Assembly (NCBI GenBank): GCA_018056545.1
Contig: JAGPFL010000008.1
Coordinates: forward strand, 1 to 39,892
From: Syntrophobacterales bacterium
GTDB taxonomy: Bacteria; Desulfobacterota; Syntrophia; Syntrophales; UBA8958
Direction: 5' to 3'
DNA length: 39,892 nt
Both the position numbers and the translations under genes were made by a program. Positions 15,004 through 24,300 of the stretch are shown piece after piece (position 1 is the stretch's first letter; the number at the start of each line of letters is the position of its first letter). The notes beneath the pieces are model-generated. The model was given only the letters and a program-made list of their open reading frames with translations. It made no database searches and was not told the DNA's origin.

Positions 15004-17325
15004 TTGGCGCCGCCTGTGAAACCCTCCTGCCCTGATATACTGGCCACGATAGGAAACACGCCCCTGGTGGAAATACGCCGCCTCAACGGTAATCCCCGGG
15101 TGCGGATCTTCGCCAAGATGGAATGCTTCAACCCCGGGGGCTCCATAAAGGACCGGGCCGCCCTGGCCATGATCAACGGTGCGGAGGCGCGCGGGGAACT
15201 CACGAAAGACAAGATCATCCTCGAGGCGACCAGCGGCAACACGGGCATCGGCCTGGCCCTGGTGGCGGCCGCCAAGGGATATCGCCTCTGTCTCACCATG
15301 TCGGAGGCGGCCAGCGAGGAGAGAAAGAAGATCCTGAAGGCCATGGGGGCCGAACTCCACTTCACGCCGGCGAACCTGGGAACGGACGGCGCTATCGAGG
15401 CGGCCTACCTCATGATGCGGGAGCACCCCGACCGGTATTTCGGAACGGATCAATTCAACAACCCCGACAATGTCCGGGCGCATTACGAAGGCACGGCGGA
15501 GGAGATCTGGCAGCAGACCGGCGGCCGGGTGACCATGGTGGTCGTGGCCCTGGGAACGACCGGGACCGCCATGGGGCTGTCCCGTCGCCTCAAGGAGTAC
15601 AATCCCGCCATCCGGATCATCGGCGTCGAGCCTTATCTCCAGCACAAGATACAGGGTCTCAAGAACATGAAGGAATCCTATCGACCGGGGATATTCGACC
15701 GGAACCGCCTCGACGGGACGGTCAACATCCTGGATGAAGACGCCTTCGAAATGGCCCGGCGCCTGGCCCGGGAGGAGGGCCTTCTGGTGGGGATGAGCTC
15801 CGGCGCCGCCATGCACGTCGCCCTCCAACAGGCCCGGGAGCTGGACGAGGGCCTACTGGTGGTCATCTTTCCCGACAGCGGGGAACGCTATCTGAGCACC
15901 GATCTCTTCACGGAGAAAGGCGAGGCGACACTGCGCCTCTACAATACCCTCAGCAGGCAGAAGGAGTTTTTCAAACCCCTGCGGCCCGAGGAGGTCCGGA
16001 TGTACTCCTGCGGACCCACGGTCCACGACGTGCCCCATATCGGCAGTTACCGCCGGTTCGTCGTCTCCGACCTCCTGCGGAGGTATCTGGAGTATCGGGG
16101 CTATCAGGTAAGACATGTAACCAACATCGTGGATCTGGCGGACCGTTCCATACGGGGGGCGGAACGGTCCGGCACCGACCTGGCCACCTACACCTCCCGC
16201 TGCGTGGAGGCCTTCCTGAGGGATATAGCCAAGTTGAACATCAAGGGTGATGAGGTTTATCCCCGGGCCAGCGAGCATGTGGACGATATGATCCGAATGG
16301 TGGAAAAGCTGGTGGGGAAGGGATACGCCTATGAAAAGCTCCGCTCGGTTTATTTCGACATCTCCAAATTCAATGACTACGGCAAATTGTCCAACATCGA
16401 CCTGAGCAAGGTCCAGCATGGCCGTACCATCGACCTCGATGATTACGAGAAGGACTCGCCGGTGGATTTCACCCTTCTGAAACGGTCCACCCTCAGCGAA
16501 CTGAAGAAGGGGGTGTACTACAAAACCCGCTGGGGAAGCGTCCGGCCGAGCTGGCACCTGGAGTGCGCCGCCATCTCCCTGAAACACCTGGGGGACGTCT
16601 TCGATATTCACGCCAGCGGCGCCGATATCACCTTCCCCCATTGCGAAAATGTCCTGGCGATCGGCAAGGCGACCACCGGCAAGGGGATGGCCAACTACTG
16701 GCTCAGCACGGAGTTGGTGATGATCGACGGGAAGAAGATGTCCCGTTCCCTGGGAAACGTGCTTACTGTGGAAGAACTGGAAAGTAAGGGTTACGACGGG
16801 CGGGACATACGTTTCTTCCTTCTGGGTGCCCACTACCGCAAACCCCTGAATTTTTCCTGGGGCGCCCTGGAAACGGCGAAGAACACCGTGAGAAAACTGA
16901 ACCGCTTCATCCAGCGGCTGATCCGTTTTACCCCCGGGCCGGGAGTTGACGATACGGAACAATGGATCTACGACGTCAAGCACGGCTTTGCCGGCGCTCT
17001 GGACGATGACCTGAATATCTCCGGCGCCCTGGCCGCCCTGTTCGATTTCATCAACAGAATCAGCCCCTCCCTCGAAAGGGGGCTCTTCAGCCCTGCGGAA
17101 CGGGATCGGATTCTCGAGGTGATGAAGGGAATGGACAGTGTGCTGGGGGTTCTGCATTTTGAGGAGGAAAGGATTGCGGCCGACGTCCTGGCGCTGATCG
17201 AAAAGAGGGCGGCGTTGCGGAAAGAGAAACGCTGGGCGGAAGCCGACGATGTTCGCGCCCAATTGGCCGCTCTGGGGATCGAAGTCTATGATACGGCCCA
17301 AGGCAGCTTCTGGCGTCAGCGTTGA
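15004..17325 (+). CDS. Cysteine synthase - cysteinyl-tRNA synthetase fusion protein
   Basis: A 773-residue two-enzyme fusion. Residues about 10-302 are an O-acetylserine sulfhydrylase (CysK) of the PLP fold type II: IGNTPL (16-21), NPGGSIKD with PLP Lys49, TSGNTG (76-81), phosphate loop GTTGTAMG (184-191), SSGAA (265-269). Residues about 308-773 are a full-length cysteinyl-tRNA synthetase: LYNTLSRQKEFFKP, CGPTVHDVPHIGS (Cys336; HIGH-type signature 345-348), WHLEC (Cys521), FPHCENV (His546), KMSRS (578-582), and the C-terminal anticodon-binding end WAEADDVRAQL to SFWRQR. It could make cysteine and charge tRNA-Cys on one chain. In the synthetase half the usual FPHHENE zinc motif reads FPHCENV, losing the Glu ligand. 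Start is TTG 15004 or GTG 15016 (four residues shorter); neither has a good ribosome site. Confidence 0.92.
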   Translation: MAPPVKPSCPDILATIGNTPLVEIRRLNGNPRVRIFAKMECFNPGGSIKDRAALAMINGAEARGELTKDKIILEATSGNTGIGLALVAAAKGYRLCLTMSEAASEERKKILKAMGAELHFTPANLGTDGAIEAAYLMMREHPDRYFGTDQFNNPDNVRAHYEGTAEEIWQQTGGRVTMVVVALGTTGTAMGLSRRLKEYNPAIRIIGVEPYLQHKIQGLKNMKESYRPGIFDRNRLDGTVNILDEDAFEMARRLAREEGLLVGMSSGAAMHVALQQARELDEGLLVVIFPDSGERYLSTDLFTEKGEATLRLYNTLSRQKEFFKPLRPEEVRMYSCGPTVHDVPHIGSYRRFVVSDLLRRYLEYRGYQVRHVTNIVDLADRSIRGAERSGTDLATYTSRCVEAFLRDIAKLNIKGDEVYPRASEHVDDMIRMVEKLVGKGYAYEKLRSVYFDISKFNDYGKLSNIDLSKVQHGRTIDLDDYEKDSPVDFTLLKRSTLSELKKGVYYKTRWGSVRPSWHLECAAISLKHLGDVFDIHASGADITFPHCENVLAIGKATTGKGMANYWLSTELVMIDGKKMSRSLGNVLTVEELESKGYDGRDIRFFLLGAHYRKPLNFSWGALETAKNTVRKLNRFIQRLIRFTPGPGVDDTEQWIYDVKHGFAGALDDDLNISGALAALFDFINRISPSLERGLFSPAERDRILEVMKGMDSVLGVLHFEEERIAADVLALIEKRAALRKEKRWAEADDVRAQLAALGIEVYDTAQGSFWRQR

Positions 17326-17463
17326 CAGGGGGGAAAGTAGATAAAAAATCCTTGACAAAAGAGGACAATAAATTTAAGGTTCCCAATTCGCATTTTCGGC
17401 GTAGTTTGGCCCCAACGGAGATGCTGGCATAAGTTCTTTGAATTGTTGGCTAATTGTGATTTT

Positions 17464-17539
17464 GCTGGCGTAGCTCAATAGGTAGAGCAGCTGATTTGTA
17501 ATCAGCAGGTTGCGGGTTCGAGTCCCATCGCCAGCTCCA
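17464..17539 (+). tRNA. tRNA-Thr (TGT)
   Basis: Acceptor GCTGGCG pairs with CGCCAGC, anticodon stem GCTGA/TCAGC with loop TTTGTAA gives anticodon TGT, T loop TTCGAGT, encoded CCA at 17537-17539. 76 nt. First of a tRNA cluster. The preceding 138-nt gap contains TTGACA at 17352-17357 but no good -10 at the right distance. Confidence 0.96.
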
Positions 17540-17561
17540 GAGAATGATCGCGGGTCTCGTT

Positions 17562-17646
<85 letters not shown>

Positions 17647-17718
17647 TTTATTCCGGCAGATGATTTGCACCGTTATCCGTGGCGGCCGTTGTCGGATTTA
17701 TGCCTGAATCGAGGACAA

Positions 17719-17794
17719 GCGGGAGTAGCTCAGTGGCTAGAGCGTCAGCCTTCCAAGCTGAGGGTCGCGGGTTCGAATCCCGTTTCCCGCTCCA
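17719..17794 (+). tRNA. tRNA-Gly (TCC)
   Basis: Acceptor GCGGGAG opposes TTCCCGC, anticodon loop CTTCCAA gives TCC, T loop TTCGAAT, CCA encoded at 17792-17794. 76 nt. Confidence 0.96.
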
Positions 17795-17807
17795 TCAGGG
17801 AAGATTA

Positions 17808-17883
17808 GCCCACGTAGCTCAGTAGGTAGAGCACATCCTTGGTAAGGATGAGGTCACCAGTTCAATCCTGGTCGTGGGCTCCA
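17808..17883 (+). tRNA. tRNA-Thr (GGT)
   Basis: Acceptor GCCCACG pairs with CGTGGGC, anticodon stem CATCC/GGATG with loop TTGGTAA gives GGT, T loop TTCAATC, CCA encoded at 17881-17883. 76 nt. In many bacteria a tuf gene follows this tRNA; here rpmG follows directly, 23 nt downstream. Confidence 0.96.
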
Positions 17884-17906
17884 TTTATGAAAAGGCGATT
17901 TATATC

Positions 17907-18056
17907 ATGAGAAACATCATCACCTTGTCTTGTACGGAGTGCAAGCAGAAGAATTACACGACGACGAAGAACAAGCGCACCATGCAGAGCCGCCTGGAGC
18001 TGAAGAAGTTCTGCAAGTTCTGCCGGGCCCATAAAATTCACCGGGAGACGAAGTAG
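17907..18056 (+). CDS. rpmG: 50S ribosomal protein L33
   Basis: A 49-residue large-subunit protein. CTEC near residue 9 and CKFC near residue 36 give the four-Cys zinc-binding (C+) form. The rest is basic ([15 protein letters not shown]), as expected. I chose the ATG at 17907; an upstream in-frame ATG lies inside the tRNA-Thr gene. The leader after the tRNA is 23 nt and has only a weak AAAGG site. It sits in the conserved tRNA-rpmG-tRNA-secE order. Confidence 0.94.
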   Translation: MRNIITLSCTECKQKNYTTTKNKRTMQSRLELKKFCKFCRAHKIHRETK

Positions 18057-18094
18057 CTTTTCCGTAGCCTTTTCGTCATGTTGAGGCATCAGAC

Positions 18095-18171
18095 AGGCCA
18101 GTAGCTCTAATGGATAGAGCGCCGGACTCCAAATCCGGATGCTGGGGGTTCAAGTCCCTCCTGGCCTGCCA
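18095..18171 (+). tRNA. tRNA-Trp (CCA)
   Basis: Acceptor AGGCCAG pairs with CTGGCCT, anticodon stem CCGGA/TCCGG with loop CTCCAAA gives CCA, T loop TTCAAGT, terminal CCA encoded at 18169-18171. 77 nt. Placed between rpmG and secE as in many bacteria. Confidence 0.96.
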
Positions 18172-18194
18172 TTTATTTTTGAAGAGTGGACTTG

Positions 18195-18398
18195 ATGGAC
18201 AAGATCAAGATCTGGATAGAAAAAATCAAGGTGTTCCTTTCCGAGGCGAGAGTGGAGCTGAGGAAGGTGACTTGGCCTACGCCCAAGCAGACCTTTGCCT
18301 CCACATCCGTGGTGCTCATCGTGGTAGCCATCGTTTCCGTGTTTCTCGGGATCGTCGATTTCGGTCTGACCAAACTGATCAAATTGCTGCTGGGATAA
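18195..18398 (+). CDS. secE: Preprotein translocase subunit SecE
   Basis: SecE clamps SecY in the SecYEG channel. The 67-residue protein is the short form with one membrane helix (about 38-60, STSVVLIVVAIVSVFLGIVD) after the conserved amphipathic segment EARVELRKVTWPTPKQT. I preferred the ATG at 18195 to the in-frame GTG at 18186, which adds three residues. The start is 23 nt after tRNA-Trp, and nusG begins 4 nt after the stop. Confidence 0.94.
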   Translation: MDKIKIWIEKIKVFLSEARVELRKVTWPTPKQTFASTSVVLIVVAIVSVFLGIVDFGLTKLIKLLLG

Positions 18399-18402
18399 GA
18401 AG

Positions 18403-18933
18403 ATGGCGCAGAAATGGTATGTCGTTCACACCTATTCTGGTTATGAGAACCGGGTCCGGCTCTCCCTGAAAGAGCGCATCGAGGCGGCGGGAAAACAGGA
18501 ATTCTTTTCCGATGTCCTGATCCCCGAGGAGGATATCGTCGAGCTGGTTTCAGGAGAGAAGAAGACCTCGAAGCGAAAATTCTTTCCCGGTTACATCCTG
18601 GTCCGCATGGAACTCAACGACGACACCTGGCACATCGTGAAAAACACCCCCAAGGTGACGGGTTTTATCGGCGGCAAGGAAAAGCCCTTTCCCATTCCCG
18701 ACAAGGATGTGGAATCCCTACGCACCCGTATCGACGAAGGCACCCTCAAACCGAAGCCGAAATTCAAATTCGAGGTCGGCGACCATGTCCGGATCATCGA
18801 CGGCCCCTTCACCAACTTCGACGGCGTCATCGACGAGGTCAAGCCTGAAAAGGGGAAATTGAGAGTGATTGTAAGTATTTTTGGCAGATCCACACCGGTG
18901 GAGCTGGATTTCATCCAGGTGGTCCAAAACTAA
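18403..18933 (+). CDS. nusG: Transcription termination/antitermination protein NusG
   Basis: NusG binds the RNA polymerase clamp and couples transcription to Rho or the ribosome. The 176-residue protein has the NGN domain (KWYVVHTYSGYENRV at the start, FPGYILVRM in the middle) and the C-terminal KOW domain (about 120-176) with VGDHVRIIDGPFTNFDGVIDE. Length is typical, without inserts. It is 4 nt behind secE and 24 nt ahead of rplK. Confidence 0.96.
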   Translation: MAQKWYVVHTYSGYENRVRLSLKERIEAAGKQEFFSDVLIPEEDIVELVSGEKKTSKRKFFPGYILVRMELNDDTWHIVKNTPKVTGFIGGKEKPFPIPDKDVESLRTRIDEGTLKPKPKFKFEVGDHVRIIDGPFTNFDGVIDEVKPEKGKLRVIVSIFGRSTPVELDFIQVVQN

Positions 18934-18957
18934 ACAGCGAAGATAAGGTGGAAAGCT

Positions 18958-19383
18958 ATGGCTAAAAAGGTAATTGCGAACATAAAGCTGCAGATCAAGG
19001 CGGGAAAGGCCACGCCTTCGCCGCCGATCGGGCCGGCCCTCGGTCAGCACGGGGTGAACATAATGGAATTCTGCAAGGCATACAACGCCATGACCCAGAG
19101 CCAGGAGGGCACGGTTATCCCCGTAGTGATTACCGTTTATGCCGACCGGTCCTTTACTTTTGTCACCAAGACGCCTCCCGCGGCGGTGCTTCTCAAGCAG
19201 GCGGCGAAGATCGCCAAGGGATCGGGGACCCCCAACAAGGAAAAGGTGGGGAAGGTGACCGCCAAGCAGATAAGAGAGATCGCGGAACTGAAATTCAATG
19301 ATCTCAATGCAGTGGACATTGAAGGTGCCATCAGCGTCATTGAGGGGACGGCCCGTTCCATGGGGATAACCATCGAGGGATAA
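18958..19383 (+). CDS. rplK: 50S ribosomal protein L11
   Basis: A 141-residue protein of the GTPase-associated centre. The N-terminal domain has [24 protein letters not shown] with the proline-rich segment targeted by thiopeptides, and the C-terminal 23S-binding domain has [14 protein letters not shown]. Fully conventional. It pairs with rplA in the L11 operon; in E. coli L1 represses this pair, and I could not identify an L1-binding mimic here. Confidence 0.97.
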   Translation: MAKKVIANIKLQIKAGKATPSPPIGPALGQHGVNIMEFCKAYNAMTQSQEGTVIPVVITVYADRSFTFVTKTPPAAVLLKQAAKIAKGSGTPNKEKVGKVTAKQIREIAELKFNDLNAVDIEGAISVIEGTARSMGITIEG

Positions 19384-19405
19384 CTCGGATCGTTGAGGTT
19401 TGATC

Positions 19406-20104
19406 ATGACAAATAGAGGGAAGACATTTATTGCGGCAAAGGAGAAAGTGGAACCGGGGAAGCGCTATACCCTGAAAGAGGCGGTGGGAATGGTGATTGC
19501 CACGGCGCGGGCCAAGTTCGACGAGACGGTGGAAATCGCCCTGCGGCTCGGCGTCAACCCCCAGCATGCCGACCAGATGGTACGGGGCAGCGTGGTGCTT
19601 CCCAACGGTCTGGGGAAAACGGTGCGGGTTCTGGCCTTTGTCAAGGGCGACAAGGAGAAGGAGGCCCTGGAAGCGGGGGCGGATTTCGCCGGCGCCGATG
19701 AACTGATCGAGAAGATCAAAGGCGGCTGGCTCGATTTCGACCGGGTGGTCGCGACACCGGACATGATGGGCTCTGTGGGCAAACTGGGAAAAATTTTAGG
19801 ACCCCGGGGACTGATGCCCAATCCGAAGGTGGGCACCGTAACTTTTGACATAGCGAGGGTGATCGGCGAGTTGAAGGCGGGCAAGGTGGAATTCCGGGTC
19901 GAACGGGCGGGCATCGTCCATACCCCGGTGGGCAAGGTATCCTTTGGTGCCGATAAACTCCTGGAGAACATCGCCGCGGTGATCGAAACCATCATCAAAC
20001 TGAAACCGGCGGCCAGCAAGGGAACCTACCTCAAGAGCATCTCTTTGTCTTCCACCATGGGCCCGGGAATCAAGGTCGACCCTCTGGATGTGAGGAATAT
20101 TTAA
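19406..20104 (+). CDS. rplA: 50S ribosomal protein L1
   Basis: A 232-residue L1-stalk protein. Recognisable segments are GKTVRVLAF, the [26 protein letters not shown] block and the C-terminal [21 protein letters not shown]. The ATG at 19406 has GAGGT 7 nt upstream; an upstream TTG at 19400 adds only two residues. It is followed by a 229-nt gap holding the rplJ leader. Confidence 0.97.
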   Translation: MTNRGKTFIAAKEKVEPGKRYTLKEAVGMVIATARAKFDETVEIALRLGVNPQHADQMVRGSVVLPNGLGKTVRVLAFVKGDKEKEALEAGADFAGADELIEKIKGGWLDFDRVVATPDMMGSVGKLGKILGPRGLMPNPKVGTVTFDIARVIGELKAGKVEFRVERAGIVHTPVGKVSFGADKLLENIAAVIETIIKLKPAASKGTYLKSISLSSTMGPGIKVDPLDVRNI

Positions 20105-20139
20105 GTCCGCGAAACTGCAATATCCGTATTGAGCGTAAA

Positions 20140-20300
20140 TCGAGTCTGAGACAGCAGGTACAGGTGTTTAAACGGTTGTCGGAGGCCTGCCGAGACGAAA
20201 CATAACCATGATTCTATTTTGGTCGTCATCGTCTTTTTTCCTGTTACCTGCGGTTTTGGACCCTTCGATTGTTCAGGCCTGTTGAACGTCGGCAGACCAC
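20140..20300 (+). promoter_or_regulatory. Ribosomal protein L10-type leader RNA upstream of rplJ
   Basis: The 229-nt gap between rplA and rplJ contains GAGACAGCAGGTACAGG (20148-20164) and GCCTGCCGAGAC (20185-20196), which match the look of the L10 leader (Rfam L10_leader) that binds the L10-L12 complex for feedback control. CTGCCGA (20187-20193) is also fully complementary to TCGGCAG (20289-20295) nearer rplJ, so two mutually exclusive folds are possible. A T6 run lies at 20234-20239 without a strong stem before it. Identification is by motif pattern, not covariance search. Confidence 0.65.
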
Positions 20301-20333
20301 AATAGGCGATTAAGTTTGAAAGGAGGTTGAAGA

Positions 20334-20858
20334 TTGGATCGAAAGGAAAAAGAGCAGGTAGTCGCTGAACTTCATGAAAAGCTGAAGGATTTCAAGCTCG
20401 CGGTCCTGACGGGCTATTCGGGTATGGATGTGGCCAGGATCACGGCTCTGCGCGTGGCCCTGCGGAAGTCCGGTTCCGATATGCGAGTCGTCAAGAACAC
20501 CCTGTTGCGCATTGCCTCCCAGGGAACGGAATTCAGCGCCATGAACGAGTTTGTCAAAGGTCCTCTGGCGCTCGTCATCAACGACAATGATGTCGTCGAA
20601 GCCGTCAAGGTGCTGGTGGAGTTCGCCAAGAAGAACTCCGAACTGGAGATCAAGGCCGCGATGCTGGAGGGCAAGATGCTGACCCGGGAACAGTTAAACG
20701 CTGTGGCCCTCCTCCCCAGTAGGGAAGTGCTGCTGGCCAAACTGCTGTCCGTGCTGGTCGGGGTGCCCACCGGTCTGGTAAGCGTCCTGAGTGCCGTGCC
20801 CAGAGGGATGGTGCAGGTTCTCGACGCCTACCGTTCGAAGAAAGAATCTTTGCAATAA
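20334..20858 (+). CDS. rplJ: 50S ribosomal protein L10
   Basis: A 174-residue protein that anchors L7/L12 dimers on the stalk. It has the N-terminal 23S-binding part ([41 protein letters not shown]) and a C-terminal helix for L7/L12. The start is TTG at 20334, supported by a strong AAGGAGG 8-9 nt upstream and by the lack of any in-frame ATG before residue 30. A TTG start is unusual for such a highly expressed gene. Expected to be controlled by the leader upstream. Confidence 0.95.
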   Translation: MDRKEKEQVVAELHEKLKDFKLAVLTGYSGMDVARITALRVALRKSGSDMRVVKNTLLRIASQGTEFSAMNEFVKGPLALVINDNDVVEAVKVLVEFAKKNSELEIKAAMLEGKMLTREQLNAVALLPSREVLLAKLLSVLVGVPTGLVSVLSAVPRGMVQVLDAYRSKKESLQ

Positions 20859-20886
20859 AAAATATTACAGGAAGGAAGAGGAGAAG

Positions 20887-21276
20887 ATGGCAAGTCAGAT
20901 TACCAAGGAAGATGTCGTAAAGTTTATCGAAGGCATGACCGTTCTCGAGTTGTCGGAATTGGTCAAGGAATTGGAACAACGCTTTGGCGTGACCGCCGCG
21001 GCGCCGGTGGCCGTGGCCGCCGCAGCGCCGGCGGGTGGTGAAGCGGCAGCCCCGGCCGAGGAGAAGACGGAGTTCGATGCCATTCTCACCGGTTTCGGCG
21101 ATCAGAAGATTCAGGTCATCAAAGTGGTCAGGGCGATAACCGGGCTGGGTCTCAAGGAAGCCAAGGATCTGGTGGACGGCGTGCCGAAGCCTATCAAAGA
21201 GGGCGTTTCCAAGGATGAGGCCGCGGATATAAAGAAGAAGATCGAGGAAGTCGGCGGCACCGTCGAGGTTAAATAA
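20887..21276 (+). CDS. rplL: 50S ribosomal protein L7/L12
   Basis: A 129-residue stalk protein that recruits GTPase factors. Helical dimerisation domain at 1-35, Ala/Pro/Gly-rich hinge at about 38-60, and globular C-terminal domain with [32 protein letters not shown] and [10 protein letters not shown]. The ATG at 20887 has GGAAGAGGAGA upstream; a longer frame from 20791 is rplJ shadow. Only 28 nt separate it from rplJ. Confidence 0.97.
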   Translation: MASQITKEDVVKFIEGMTVLELSELVKELEQRFGVTAAAPVAVAAAAPAGGEAAAPAEEKTEFDAILTGFGDQKIQVIKVVRAITGLGLKEAKDLVDGVPKPIKEGVSKDEAADIKKKIEEVGGTVEVK

Positions 21277-21322
21277 CTACCGGACCCAGGACCTACCGAC
21301 ATCGGCAAACCGAAAGGATAAT

Positions 21323-24300
21323 ATGGGCGAGCTTCGTAAAAATTTCGGGCGGATAAAGAAGATCGTAGATATTCCGAATCTGATCGATATTCAGGTAAAA
21401 TCCTACGAAAAATTTCTACAGAAAGATGTGCCGCCGGATCAGCGGGGCAATTACGGTCTTCAGGGGGCCTTCAAGAGCGTCTTTCCCATTTCCGACTACA
21501 GCAAGAAATGTTCTCTCGAATTCGTGAGCTACAAGATCGGAGATGTTCGCTATGACGTCAAGGAATGCATTCAAAAGGGAATGAGCTATGCGGCGCCGCT
21601 GAAGATCGTGGTCCGGCTCCTCATTTTCGATGTCGATCCGGGCACGGGGCAGAAACAGATCAGCAATATCAAGGAACAGGAGATCTACTTCGGTGAGATC
21701 CCCCTGATGACGGAGAACGGCACCTTTATCGTCAACGGTACGGAGCGGGTGATCGTCAGCCAGCTCCACCGTTCTCCCGGTATTTTCTTCGATCATGACA
21801 AGGGGAAAACCCTGGCGAGCGGCAAACTAATCTATTCGGCCCGGGTGATTCCCATCCGCGGATCCTGGCTGGATCTGGAGTTCGACTCCAAGGATCTGCT
21901 CTATGTCCGTATCGACCGCCGGCGCAAGATGCCGGTGACGATCCTGCTGAAGGCCATGGGGAATTCCACGGAATTCATCCTGAATTATTTCTACAATATC
22001 GAAACGATCTACCTGGATGGAGATAACTTCTACATGGCGGTGGACGGTTCCCTCATGGGCGAAAAGGCCCCGGAAGACATCAGGGATCTGGAAACCGGAG
22101 AGGTTATCATCAAGAAGGGTCGCAAGATCAACAAGCTGCTGATGAAAAAGATGTCCGAGGCGGCGATCAGGCGCATTGCCGTCAGCGAAGCCGAGGTCGT
22201 CGGCAAGGTGTTGTCCTCCGACATCCTGGATCCGGAAACCGGAGAGATTCTCTTGCGCTGCAACGAGGTGCTTACCGCCGATGGCCTCAAACTCCTGAGG
22301 GAAAAGAACATCAACGAGGTACGTTTTATCCACCTCGACGAAGAACTCGGGAATGCTTCCATCCGGGAAACCCTTCTGGCGGACCGGATCGAAACCATGA
22401 ACGACGCCATCATCGAGATCTACCGCCGGCTTCGCCCCAGCAATCCCCCCACACCGGAGACGGCCCAGGCCTTCTTCCGGAGCCTCTTCTTCGAGCCGGA
22501 AACCTACGATCTTTCCGATGTGGGGCGGGCGAAGATGAACTACAAGCTGCGCCTCGACGTTCCCACGGACATCACGGTCCTGCGAAACGAAGACATCCTG
22601 GCGGCGGTCAAATATCTCATCGACCTGAAAAACGGTGTCGGGGACTGCACGGTGGACGACATCGACCATCTCGGCAACCGGCGGGTCCGTTCCGTGGGGG
22701 AACTGATCGAAAATCAGTACCGGATCGGGCTGGTGCGTATGGAGAGGGCCATCAAGGAGAAGATGAGCCTTCAGGACATCGAGACCATGATGCCCCATGA
22801 TCTGGTGAACGCCAAACCCGTTTCGGCGGTGGTCAACGAGTTTTTCGGCAGCAGCCAGCTGTCCCAGTTCATGGATCAGACCAACCCCCTGTCGGAGATC
22901 ACCCACAAGCGGCGTCTCTCCGCCCTGGGGCCCGGCGGCCTGACCAGGGAAAGGGCCGGTTTCGAGGTCCGGGACGTTCATCCCACCCACTACGGGCGCA
23001 TCTGTCCCGTGGAAACGCCGGAAGGACCCAACATCGGCTTGATTGTTTCCCTGAGCACCTATGCCCGGGTCAACGAATTCGGATTTATCGAAACCCCCTA
23101 TCGCCTGGTGAAAGATGGGCGGGTGCTCGACGAGGTCCGTTACATGACGGCGATCGAGGAAGAGAATTTCATCATCGCCCAGGCGGACCGCCCCCTGGAC
23201 AAGAACGGCCGGTTTATCGGCGAGATGATCTCCGCCCGGAAGGGCGGTGACTTCATCACCGTGGAGCCGGAAGAGATCAATTACATGGACGTCTCCCCCA
23301 ACCAGCTCGTCAGCGTCGCCGCGACCCTTATCCCCTTTCTGGAACACGACGACGCCAACCGGGCCCTCATGGGATCCAACATGCAGCGTCAGGCCGTGCC
23401 CCTTATGAGACCCGCCGTGCCCGTGGTCGGCACCGGCATGGAGGCGGTGGTGGCCCGGGACTCCGGTGCCGTCGTGGCCGCCCGGCGGGACGGGGTGGTG
23501 GAAAGCGTGGATGCGGCGCGCATCGTCGTCAAGTGCGACGGGACGGGCGACGACGATCTGGATATCGGCGTGGACATCTACAACCTCACCAAATATCAGC
23601 GTTCCAACCAGGACACCTGTTTCAATCAGAAACCCATCGTCAACAAGGGGGATCGGGTGCGCCGCGGGGATATCATCGCCGACGGACCGGCCACGGACAA
23701 CGGCGAGCTGGCCCTGGGGAGGAACGTCATGGTGGCCTTCATGTCCTGGGGCGGCTACAACTATGAAGACTCGATTCTGGTGAGCGAGCGGGTGGTCAAG
23801 GAGGATATATATACCTCCATTCATATCGAGGAATTTGAAACCATGTCCCGGGACACCAAGCTGGGCAAGGAAGAGGTGACGAGGGACATCCCGAACGTGG
23901 GGGAAGAGGCCCTGAAAAATCTCGACGAGAGCGGTATCGTCCGTATGGGGGTTTCCGTGAAACCCGGCGACATTCTCGTCGGCAAGATCACCCCCAAGGG
24001 GGAAACCCAGTTGTCCTCCGAGGAGAAACTGCTGCGGGCCATCTTCGGGGAGAAGGCCAGCGACGTTCGGGATACCTCCCTGCGGGTGCCGCCCGGCGTG
24101 GAAGGAACGGTGATCGATGCCAAGATCTTCACCCGCAAGGGGGTGGAGAAAGACAGCCGGTCTCAAGAAATAGAGGAAGAGGCCCTGCGTTCCATTGAAA
24201 AGGACCGGGCCGATGAACTGCGTATCGTCGTGGATTCGGTGAAGACCAGAATCGCCGAGATGCTGGCCGGAAAGGTGTCCGGTTCCAAACTGGCCGACGG

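Noticed and set aside
17352..17380. TTGACA at 17352 as promoter of the tRNA cluster
   Set aside because: The best hexamers 16-18 nt downstream (TTAAGG, TAAGGT) are poor, so I did not list it as a promoter; the cluster must have one, but I cannot place it.
20194..20239. Terminator before the T6 run in the rplJ leader
   Set aside because: Only about 5 bp (GACGA/TCGTC) across a long loop can form directly before the T run; too weak to call a terminator.
21827..24166. A 779-codon open frame antisense to rpoB
   Set aside because: Same reason: a His/Gly/Asp-rich shadow of the beta subunit with no family features.
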